DNA from: Acanthochromis polyacanthus
Lineage: Eukaryota > Chordata > Actinopteri > Pomacentridae
Length of the DNA: 64,000 bases
Direction: 5' to 3'
NCBI RefSeq assembly: GCF_021347895.1
Contig: NC_067113.1
Span: 2,236,467-2,300,466, forward strand
Part shown: piece after piece, positions 46,739 through 58,700 of the stretch
Layout: every line of letters starts with the position of its first letter
How positions within the stretch are numbered: the first letter of the stretch is position 1
Program-made: the position numbers and the translations under genes
Notes under the pieces: model-generated
Database searches by the model: none
What the model saw: the letters and a program-made list of their open reading frames with translations, nothing else
Told to the model about the DNA's origin: nothing

Positions 46739-49700
46739 ATTATTGCATTACACTAACTCTGTTTCTCCCTGTGTTCTCCATCATGTCCACTGTCGGATAC
46801 TGCTGCTGACCTTCCTCCAGCCCACTGCTTCCAGCTGCCCATTTCCATCAGCTGGCTCTGCATCACTCTCACTTTACTTGATATGCTCTTCTACATATTT
46901 TTGTGTTTCCTACCAGCCATATATGAAGTATATTTATTGCCGGAGCTGTACATCATAACAGTAAACTATGAATCAGTTTCAATGATAGCTTTTACTTTGT
47001 ATGTATCATCTGTCTTATCATGCATGTATCAAATTGTGTGTTTTATGCTCCCTGTTCCCCTCTTCCTCTCTATCCCTCTCTACCCCTCTCTTCCTCGACC
47101 TCTCTACCACTCTTCTTCTACCTCTCTACCTCTCTTCCTCTACCTCGCTACCTCTTCTGTCCCTCTCAACCTGCCCGGCCAGCAGGCAGATGGGTCCCCC
47201 CACATAAAGAGCCGGGTTCTGCTCAAGGTTTTGTTTTCCCTGTTAAAAGGGTGTTTTCCTTGCCACTGTCGCCTTTGGTCTTACTCTGGGAGTCAGACAT
47301 ATGGGTTCTATTAAGCATCTTGAGACAATTTGCCTGTAATTGGTGCTATATAAATAAAATTGAATTGAAAAACTGCGATAAAAAACTTGGCAAAGGGCAT
47401 CAGAGACGCCAAGGGCAGATACAGGCAGCAAATAGAGGGGCACTTTGATAAAAACGACCCCCGCAGCATGTGGAGGGGTATTAAATCCCTGACTGTCTGT
47501 TATGATTGGCAACCTGTCCTCCTCTGTCGTCTCTTTATTTTGTAGAGTTCCCCAGGGCTCCATTTTTGACCCTTCACTATTTTCCCTTTACATGTTGCCA
47601 CTGGGGTCGATTATAGTGAGGCATAATTTAACATTTCACTGCTACGCCGACGATCTCCAGTTGTACATACCAGTGTTCCCAAACAAAAGTGGTGCTCTTC
47701 AGTCCCTCACAAACTGTATCAATGACAATAAGTCATGGCTGGGGAATAATTTCCTCCATTTAAATGAGGGCAAGGTATTTTATTTGGTGACAATGTTCTT
47801 GCGGATTCAGACCCAAGCTAAAACCGTATGTGAAGAACCTCGGTGTCATTTTGTCATTTATGGACTTTCTGACCAACAGGCCTCAGAATGTCAGGAAGGA
47901 GAACCTGACATCCAGCACCATAATCATGAACACAGGCACACCACAGGGGTGTGTTCTTAGTCCAGCACGCTTCACCCTCTTCACCATGGACTGTGTCCCC
48001 ACCCACTCCAACACCCTGATAAAGTTTGCTGACGCTTCTGCGGTGGTAGGCCATATCAGAGACAACAATGAGACCTGGTACAGGCAGGAGATCCAACATC
48101 TGGTAGGGTGTTGTGCAGACGACGACCTGGTCCTCAACACCAACAAAACAAAGGAAGTCATCATAGACTTCAGGAGGACCAGGAGAGTCGTGCAGTTCAC
48201 ACTCTATATCAGAAGAGAAGAGGTAGAGAGGGTGGACTGAGTCAGACTTCTTGGCATGCACATTACCAAGGATCTGACATAGACACCAAACACCTCCACA
48301 CTAGTGAAAAAAGCCCAGCCGAGGATGTTCTTCCTGAGGAAGCTGAAGCAGGCTGGTCTGGCCCTACAACTGTTCAGAAACTTCTACAGAAGCACCACCG
48401 AGAGGATCCTCTGCCAGGGCTGCAGTGTGGTACAGTTCCTGCACAGCAAAAGACAGACAGGGTCTGTCCCGGGTGGTAAAGGTGGCACAGAGAATCGTGG
48501 GAGTTGAGCTCCCGGACCTGGACTCTGTGTACACTAAGCGCATGCAGAGAAGAGCATGGGCCATCTGCATGGACGTCAGCCACCCAGGACACTCCCTGTA
48601 TGTCCCACTGCCGTCAAGGAGGAGGAACCGGGCCATCAGAACACAGACGAACAGGCTGAGGAACAGCTTCTTCCCCAGAACTGTTGCTCCATTACACCAC
48701 TACATCTCCTCCATTCCCCACCCCCCTGCTCTCAAACAGCGACTTATTCATGGACAATAATCATTTTAATGTGCAATAACCATTTCATACCAAGCATTTC
48801 ACTTGCATCAGACACTTTAAAGCAGACGTTGCACATCATCGCACTATTAGACTTTTTAAAATACTTGTTCTATTTACTTGTATATATATATTTAATACTT
48901 TTTGTACAGCTGTTCATTGTTTTGTTATACTACGTTGTTTTTGTTTTTGATTTTGGAAGTGCCAACAAAGTTTCATTGTAGAAATGCATTGCCAATAAAT
49001 ATCCTTGAATCTTTGAATGGGGTGAGTGAGCACAAGCAAAATTCCTTCTAAAGAAACTATCAATATGATGTGTAAAAAAAAAATCTAATCTTCCAAATGA
49101 ATCAAAGAAAATAAAATTCAGTCCAAAAAGATATATATTAGGCTGAGTGGTAAATTCAAAAAATCAAGTTTGAAATGCTTTTTTTATGAGGCTGTCCATT
49201 AATTTTACAAGTCAAGTCCATAGCTAATAGGGATGTGCCTAGTTTGACTCACCAGATGTAGACTGTGGGTATTTTTCTGCTATTTTGATTATCTACTTCA
49301 TTTGGTTTTCTTCTCACCTTCTGCAATCTGCCTTTATTGTTTTTCAAATACCTTCATGACAGAGAACAACAACAGAAACCTCCAAGTAGTTTTGAAGAAT
49401 TAACCATTTTAAAGCCAGTGCTCACCTCCCTGTGTGCAAATGTTGTACACAAACGTTCCTCAATCACTGCCAAGATTATTTAGATTGATTTTCATTAGTT
49501 GGAAATACAGTCTAGACATTGTTCATGTGGTAAATGTCTATTCTAGCTGGAAACGGCTGATTTTTAATGGAGTACAGAGGCCCATATCCAGCAACCAAGA
49601 CTCCTGTCCTCTAATGGTACATTGGGTTAGCCAATTGTGTTTAAAGGCTAATTGATGATTCAAAAACCTTTGTGCAATTATGTTTGCACATAAATAAAAG

Positions 49701-52700
49701 GGAGAGTTTTCATGGAAAACATGAAATTGTCTGGGTGACCCCAAATTTTTGAATTGTATATTGAAATGAACATGTTGCTGTAATATACCAGCATGTCATA
49801 ACTACTCAGTTCAAATTTCGAAGGTCCTTTTTCAAAAATATAAAACTTGATTTATTGATCGAGCTCGCATTAGGAAGTACAGCACTCTTGAAGCTGTCAT
49901 GATTGGAAAAGCATGCAATTCACTCATAGTTCAGCGATGTTAAAGAGTGTCGCTTCTTTTACTTTATAAACACCATTGTCTTTGTCATGTTGCCCTGTGA
50001 GGATGATGGTCAACTCAGCAAAAACAGAAGAAACTGCTGCTTGAATGTTTGATTTATGTTAAGAGTTTAGCAAAGTTGTTTTAGTAATTTTTTAACATTT
50101 GTATGCAGTGATATTCTAGCTCTGTAGAGCCTTACTGTTGTAATAGAAAGAAGGGCAGGAAAATTAACCCTTTGATGTACAACATGGGTCAAGAGATACC
50201 AGAAATCCTTTAAATATGGGTAACTTGTTTTAAAGTTTTGTTTGTTTTTTCTTTTTTGTCTTTTTTCAATAGGTGCAGTGGAAATAGACAGGAAATGGCA
50301 GCTTGGCTCAATGGGTAGATTGGCCATCTTGCAACTGGAGGGTTGCTGGTTTGATCCTTGGCCTGGAGAGCTCCTGCCAAAGTGTCCCTGAGCAAGACGC
50401 CAAACCCCTAACTGCTCCTGATGAGCCATGGTTAGCGCCTTGCATGGTAGCTTCCCCCATCAGTATGTAATTTCGTTGTATAATGACAATAAAGTACACC
50501 CTCCTCTTCTTCTAAAAAGAAAGGAGGGAGAAGAGTAGGGGGAAGACATGCAGCAAAGGGCCACAAGCGGGAATTGAACCCGTGTACATGGATCACCCAC
50601 TTAACCCGTTGAGTTATCCGGGCACCCAATATGGGTCAGTTTTGACCCATCTTGTGCATCAAAGGGTTAACATGCTGATGCTGGCAAAACACAGCAGAGT
50701 AAAGAAAGTAAAATAAATTATATACATTTGATCGGCTTTATTGTAGGGGATACCAATCCAAAGTGATTTGAGAAATCCCAAATAGCTACTACTGGGGACT
50801 CCACAGTCATATGATATGATATATTAAAGAGGATGTGACATAAAGAGGAATATATGTTTTATAACTGCCTGAGACAATCAATGTAAAGCAAAAGTAGTGC
50901 AAGACATAGTTTATCTTTAGTTCCAGCTATTCTGATGTAAAGATTTTCGGCTTTTACTTAGTATAAAAAAATCATAGCCAACTGACTTTTTATTGAATGA
51001 AAAAGGCTTACAAATTTATGATTCCTATTTATTTACCATTTTTTGACATTTAATCAAACAAGTCATGATCTGGAGATTAATCTCTGATGTAAAGTGATCT
51101 TTAGATACAATCCAACTGATATTTCCATGCCTCCTCCTAAACGGCTCAGTGTAATGCTGTTGGGTGTACAACAAAATAAGTGAATTATGGATTTACAATT
51201 CTCCAAAACAATACCTGTATGGAAAGGCTTTGGGCCAACACTTAGACAATAATGTAGGAAAATAAGATTTGCATTGAACAGCAGCTGTACAATACAGTTG
51301 GTGGCTCTGAAGAGCTGCTGTCGATATAACGACTGAGATCATTTGTTAGCTCAGAATTGAAGAACAGGACTTTTAGGGCTACAAACTGCATGATGTTGCA
51401 GCTTGACACAAATACTAGTATGTGTTGGACTGCCACAGAGGGTTAGCTTATATTTCATATTGCCTTTACATCATTCCTTTTTTTCATTTCAGTCTTGTAA
51501 GCTTTGTGAATGTGCAGTACTAAGTCTGCAGACCGCATCCTTTACAATAACAGCACTCATGTTGAAAAAAAAAACAGAATAACAGTGAGATTTTCTGTGC
51601 CGAAGGGATTTACTTTGGTGACGGACTGGGCAACCGACCTGTCTCTAGAACAGAAATTCAATCCTTAGGCAGGAAGGCTGGCGTTAAAACACCTGTACTG
51701 TATCAGTAAACATCTGCCAGTCTCAAGTGTCCTTCAGCAAGACACTGAATCTCTGCCAGCTCCAGGAGTGCTGTTCTGTAGCTGACCCTGACCTCCCTGA
51801 GGAAGGAGTGGTGGTGAGGTTTCCCTGCAGGGATCAATACAGAATCAAGCATTACAACTACTACATAGCAGATATGCAGCGGATCAAAGGTCCACTAGGT
51901 TAACATAAGCAAGAGAAGAGGCTAGTAAAGGTTGAAACTGTCACAGTAAGAAGAACCCATGCAGAATCCCTCCTATACCCAGCAGCATTATGTTGAGCAG
52001 TTGGGGAGTAAAACACAGAAATGTCAATGTGTGGCAAATCAATAAACTCATTGAAACTGAAAAGTACGTTCCCTGTCTGTGACTATAAGGACATTTTTTT
52101 TCTTTGCTGTCATTCTCGTTCCCCCCTATCCTCACCACATTTCCTCTCTGCTGGCCCCCTGTCTGTTTTTTATCCATCCTCTCCCTTTCTCCAAACATTC
52201 TTTTCTATTTCTCCACCTCTCTGTCCCTCATCTTTTTCTTCTCTGTGTTTGGGTAATGAAAAAAAAGAATCAATGGGCCGCTGCTTTGTGTCAGCAGAGG
52301 TGTTGAATGGAAATCAATCCGCTATCTAAAGACGAGAGCTGGAAAAAAAAAACACAGACACAGAAATGACTTCATATTGAAAAAAAATAAACAAAAAAAA
52401 TACAGAGAAAGGTGAGCAGATGAATAGAAAGCAAGAAAGAAAGAACGTGAGAAAGAGTGATGTGACAGAGAAAGAAACGATCAGAGTGGGCGGTGACAGG
52501 CTGCCTGTTTTTCATATTCTCCAACTTAATATTCTTAAGACTCAGGCTGAAAAGTGCACAAATGTACAAAAATACAGACTGTAACAGTGAACAAGACAGA
52601 GGGAAAAATCTCAATGTAAAAAGGCCATGATGTTTTCTTTAGAAGACAGACAGCTTTAAATCCCCCTGGCGCCGTCTCTCCGTGATGCACTCCCTGAATG

Positions 52701-55700
52701 CGGTTAAATGCTCATGAATTATGAACAGAGATTAGGAAAAATATGCATGGCAGATAATATCAGCAGACTCGTCAGTAAATGATCTGTTTGTTAATCATAT
52801 GTTGGTGTAGTCGGAGTGACAAAAAAAACAGTAAAATCAAGAATCGCAAATTCACATCTTTTAGCATAAGATCAGTCTTGAGAGAAGATTTTCCGAAGTA
52901 TCGTCATTATCGTGATCCAGATGGTCAATCCCAATGTACCCCCCCCCCGACACACACACACACACTTCCCGATGATGATGCGTACTGATGAAGTATGTAT
53001 AGGGATTAGCAGTGATATGAAAGTCAGATAATGCTGGCAGATTTCCCTACTGAAGCTCCAGTTGTTTGTTAGTCCCCTTCACTCCCACATTTCAATGGAG
53101 TAAATATTTAGCTCAAATAACAATCATTCCCTGTGATATTGATCTAATATGTGTAATCCTGAGCAAACGGCAAAAATGTCAAGAAAGGCCATCAGAGCTT
53201 TCCCTGTCAAGGCTGTCCTGGTTCATTCAGCAGGCTGGACTATGCTGCGCTGGTTTGCCGGGTTTTGAACTGAGGATCATGAACTTTCTCATGTGTCTTT
53301 GCTTTCCATCTCTGTTTCATCTCCTTGTTGGTTTAATGTGCCCTGATGTGAACTGTCTGTCTGAGCTGTAATGCAATAAACACTGACAGATAGCCTGCAA
53401 TGTGCTCTGATAAAAACAATGCGCAGAGTTCCACATAACCATAAAGTCATTTTCTGACATGGAAGCATCTTGGATGAATTTCAGTCACGCTGAATAAATC
53501 ACATATTTTATTAATAAGTAGCCTTTTATTTAGTTTTTGTGACACTTTTTTGTCTTAGTACATTCAGTACCATAGCTACCTCCTACATGCTACATATACA
53601 GTATGCTGTACTGTAACATATATTTAATTCCCATATTCCTACCACAGTGTTGCTTATGTAGCACCCTTGTCCTGACCGTTACTGCTAGTATAGTGCCTTA
53701 ATAGTGCTCTTACACTGACCTTGTAGTGCCCATGTAGCTTCTTTGTAGCATGCTTGTAGTACCTTTATATCACTCCTGTCATGACTTTGTAACAGTGCCC
53801 TAGTTGCCTCAAATTCTCAATTCTATTCCATTTTGTGTTATATTCTGTTTCTATTTCCTGTGCTCTCATTTTCCAACATCATTAAAGTAATTAAAGTTGC
53901 ATCTAATCTAATGTAATCTAATCTATACAACTCAGACTTGGGTAATTCTCTACCTCCGTATTGGTCACATCATGGTTCAGTTTCCATTGTGGAAACCGTC
54001 TGACTCCACTGTGATGTACGTCACTGGGATTGTCAATCTTACCTGTAAACCAGTGAGTCATCCTGGCTTCCGTTGTACTGTATCTGGAACATCCTGATGC
54101 CTGGTATATTCCTCTGGAAGTTGAACTTGATCAGTGCAGTTGATGACGTGGCCTCTGCTGTCACCACCCTCTTATCCACCCCACCCTTCACATCACCAGT
54201 CACGTTGCTCCCGTTGGCACCACCTCGGGTTGACGTGGAAATGTCCGACGATCCCGGGTCGGGCTCTTGAATGTTGTTGGTGTTGTTGGAGATGTGGGGG
54301 AGCTTTATGATCACCAGGTCTACCGTTTGGTGGGCTTCACCGGCAGGGTTGGAGGAGATACAGGTGAAGGAGCCAGTGTCTTTCACAGTACTGATGAGGA
54401 TGTCCAGGGTTCCATTGTTGTAGACCAATGTTCTAGAGGAATTAGACACAAGTTTGCCCTCAGGAGAGATCCAGTGGATGGCTGGCTCTGGGTCCCCTCT
54501 TGCCTTACATCTTTAAGGAAAGAAAGCAGTGGAGTGGAATTTATTAGTAACAAGACAGAATGGGGTCAGGTGTAAAGTAAAAGAAGAGCACTGTTTGATG
54601 GTGGTTTCTGGAATCCCTTCACCTTCCCTCTGGGATTCGAGTTGAAAGGAAACAAGTCTGAACATTATCGACTGTGTCGACAGAGTACATTAATTTGAGT
54701 TAAAATATATTTTACATTACAGCTTTGAATAAAAGTGACTCTTTTTCTGTATGTACACATTGAAAGCCAAAAAGTTAAACAAGTAGAAACCATGTATACA
54801 GGTACATGCATTTTACTGTAAAAAGCACTTGAGTAAATAAAAGTGCTAATTATTTTCCTTATCAATTTATAAAACTTTCCTTTTCAAGAAAAAAAATCTA
54901 AATGTTCCTGAAATCCATAATAACATTTTAAAAGGCCTTGTGTAAGTCTGACAAACAGCTCCAAAAGCAAGTTACATGTGAATTACATGTGTAATTCAGT
55001 CATGTGGCAGAGATTCAAACCCAGGACTAGAAACAGTGACAAACAAGTAATGACAGATTGTAGAGTTGTATGAAAACTGAGGCATGGATTGTGCAAAAAT
55101 GAGCCATGCAAATTAAATATTGAGAGACTGAAAAGACAGAAACATTCATACTAGGATTTCTTACAATGGGCTCTTGTCTCAGTGCATGGTTGAATAGACA
55201 TTACTTTAAGGACATTAAAATTATAAGCAGTTAAAAATTAGGAGCTCAATAAGTCAGGGTCGCTGTGACCCATCTCTTTGTCTGTAATTCTAATTACTAT
55301 GAGGGGCTATAAAAATAACGAAGTAAGTGCTAAAGGAAATACAGTAAATTTTCTGGGGACTTTGCCACAGAGTCATGCATTTTCTACACATGGGGTATAT
55401 TGTCTGTTATGAACTAGAATTAGCATTAATTTACATAAAGTGTAGTTTCTTCTGGAAGTGAAATGGAACAAATGAGAGCGACAAAGACATAAATTGCAGT
55501 GGTGTTACTTCGTACCTAATTATGTGCTAATATTATGAGAAAATCAAGGCTGGGAAAAAAAATCAACATCTAATTTTGCAACCACACACTCTCCTGGCTT
55601 TTTCAGATTCAAATGTGCTATAAAAATGAAAAATGTTTGTTGAGTTGACCTCTGATAATCTTCACTTACACCCCCTGTTAAAAGTTTTAGGACAGGTTCT

Positions 55701-58700
55701 AATTTATTTGAATGAGAAAGTGTCCTAAAACTTTTGACAGGGAGTGTATACCTTATGTTGGAAGCTGAAGATGGGACAGTAAAGGAAAGGAAATAATACT
55801 ATCTCATTGATTCTCTTTGCTGTCTTTTTTTCTCATTTTCATCACATTTCCATATTGGGAGACAAAACATCTGTCATGATTGGAAGTGTGTGACCAATAT
55901 ATATGCAAATAAAGTAATCATCATCTCTCAGATCTGTTGTTATCTTCATGTAGTTTTGTCTGTCCTGCTAAATTTTTTTGTGTAATCTCCCTGTCTGATG
56001 CATCACTGAGCGTTTTTTCATATTCTTGAGTGTTTGTGTGCGAGTCAGATAGTCAAATGAGATAGAGTGGTGGCTGGTTACAGGATAATGCAAAGCGTAC
56101 ACTATAATAACAGCCTGACTCTAATTTTCATTAATTGTATGCCATCACACTATTTTATCATGCTTGTCAGACAAGAACTGATACCTGAGCGCAACTCTCT
56201 GCCCTTCCAGGACCCTCATCTCATGGGAGTATCTGGTGATGAGTGGAGGCTCACAGAGAAACTCCTCTTCAGGGATGGACCAGAAGTATCGGCCAGAAAG
56301 GTGCTGAGGCGTGGCACATGTCTCCAGGTCATCCTCTCTGTTTAGCCTTCGCAGCCAGAGTAACTCACAGTTACAGTGGAGAGGGTTCCCACCGAATGAC
56401 AGCGCAAAAGAAGAGGAGGTCAAGACCCCTGACGTGGCTAAAACCTTGGAGTGTGACACAGGAAATACATTTTTTATTAAAAATTCTATTAGTTAAGCAT
56501 TTCTTTTTACAGTCAATTCCACATATTCACTGGGCTGCTGAGTTCAACTAGTCACATTCTGGGCAGTTTCAAGTTTTCTTTTTCTTTCTACCAAAAGCAA
56601 TTATTCAGGAGAAGTGAAGCTGTTTGCCAAAATTATTTGCCTGAATCAACACAAAAGTAAGCATGGAATGTGATTCAAAAATTGGGTAAAATACACATAC
56701 ATTTGACAAATTTAAAATTTGTTTAAAGCATGTTTCTGTGATTTCATTGTCGGATAAGAAAGTTGGTTTTATTCTGAAGGGTCAAAACCTGCATTGCCAA
56801 ATTCCATTTACATTACCAAAGTAGCATTTGCTTTTTCTGTAAAATGCAGGTGATTTTTTTTAAATATAGCCTACTCCCATAAATTAACAGTTATATTGAA
56901 AATTTCATTTCAAAACCATCACTGTAAAGTAAAGCTAGATGACTACATTAGCATCACAGATATTTGATAGTGAAGATGATGTTTCTCAAGAAACCATTCT
57001 AGATCATTTAGTATTTTCAATATAGATGCTCCCTATGACTATTATTCACAGTATTATTTGCCACAAAAATAAAACATCACTGCTATGCAGATGACAACTT
57101 TATATCTCTGTTTCTCCAGACAGCTGCAGTAATTTGACTGAAGTCAGTCTTTGCTGTTCTGTCAAAACAAATCAATACACAGGTTCCAGGTGTACAAGTG
57201 ATTCTTCAAGGAAACTGAAAATTCAGCAGCCATTTTTGGTTGGTTGCAAAAACATAATTCTTTCATCTGGGAAACCAAAAAAAAAAAAAATGTAGAAATG
57301 CTGATAAGTGTTTCTATTTGTCATTTGGATAACTACAACTTACTGGTCATTCTGACAAGCCTTCAGTAAGTTAGTTGCAATATTAACATGTTATTATTGT
57401 TGTTAATGTTTGTTTGTATCTACTTTGTATCTACTTAGTCATGCAGCAATGCTAAGCTGCATGACTAACTGCTATGCCACTGCCGTTTCCTGTGTTTTGG
57501 ATGCAAATGTGATTAGAATACCTGCGCTCGTTGAAAGAGTGGGTCTGGAGGCAGCTTTTGGAGTTTATTAGATGTGACATCCAGTCGGTTGAGTTTCTGT
57601 AGAAGGGAGAAAGTTCCCTCTGGAATGAAGTCCAACATGTTGTGGTCTAAACTCAAAGTGTGGAGACTCGTCATTCTCTGCATGAAAAATGAAGAAAAAC
57701 AGCAACCTTTATTATTGCTCAACAAGGATATTATCTGAATTTGATTCATTCGAAAATAGAAGGGTGGTGATGTTAAGGAGAAAATTGATGTGGAAAAATG
57801 GCACTACGTACATGGTCAAAAACAGTATATATTTAAACTTCAATCTAGCTTTTCCCAAGCATTTTGTGAAGCAGATCTACACAGACTCACATTACTAAAA
57901 TGTCAAATTGTTGTTTTTATGCTGACAAAGAGCACTGGTAAGACAGTTTTAAGTTTAAAGAGATCCTGACCTGAATGGCCTCCCATGGAATAGAGTCTAG
58001 GTTATTGTAACTGAGGTCCAATTCTTCCAGCGCCAGCAGATCATTGAATGCTCCCTGGTGGATAAGGAACAGCTGGTTGTTGTTCAGAATCAGGTGGTGA
58101 AGCTTCGACATCCCGCTGAATGTATCGTTGCCTATCCTCGTCAGCCGATTGCTGTCAGAGGTTGAAGAACAAAATAATCTTACATCTGAGGTGTATTAAA
58201 AGGACTGTGTACTATAGCTGTCTGTTGTCAGTTCATACCTGTTGAGGTGTAGGGCTCTGAGGTTTTCCAAATCAGCAAAGGCATGAGGTGTGATGTAGGA
58301 GATGGTGTTTCTGGACAACGTTAGATCCACCAGCCGTGTCATGTTTGCAAAATCTTTCCTTTTTACACTGTGGACACACATAAATACAGGTAATTTAGGT
58401 GACAAACACACATAGAGTCTATCATAGGCATTAGATCTGCTTTGTTTTCAGCACGTTTTGAGTGCAGCCCGATCTCACGAGGATTCGTGAAACTGTTACG
58501 TAAATTTTTGTTTCGGTTTCGTGCGCACCAACACGATTTCGTCATGTTTTTCGTGCCGCTCACCACGAAATGCGCACCAATGTATTTTAAACGGCGGACT
58601 TTTCGTGCCACCCAGAACGTATTTCAAACGAATGTGTGTATTATATTTTTAATGTAAAACCATGGCGAATCCAACGCTATATTTTGCATGACATCGTCCC

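Larger units (their letters stand above)
45335..49017 (+). mobile_element. L2-clade LINE, near full-length but mosaic
   Basis: Plus-strand element beginning with the 5' motif AATCAAGATGGCGGC (about 45357). It is followed by a decayed leader ORF, an endonuclease region (45757-46350), a linker (46390-46620), then reverse-transcriptase and C-terminal sequence (47866-48730). The 3' end reads TTTCATTGTAGAAATGCATTGCCAATAAA, the L2-type tail, and finishes near 49017. Two blocks of other LINE sequence interrupt it (46612-47372 and about 47490-47865). Frames are repeatedly broken. It sits in lrfn5 intron 6, antisense to the gene. Confidence 0.78.
50168..50666. mobile_element. piggyBac-type (TTAA) MITE carrying two SINE-like units
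   Basis: The left end is TTAA then CCCTTTGATGTACAACATGG. The right end is CCATCTTGTGCATCAAAGGG then TTAA (50667-50670). The tips are inverted over about 26 bp with few mismatches, and TTAA duplication is the piggyBac hallmark. The interior consists almost entirely of two tRNA-related units facing opposite directions, which inserted into the element or were captured by it. Confidence 0.75.

Noticed and set aside
50514..50628. Genuine tRNA gene on the minus strand
   Set aside because: A- and B-box matches exist, but the cloverleaf is not convincing and the unit continues into SINE-like sequence.
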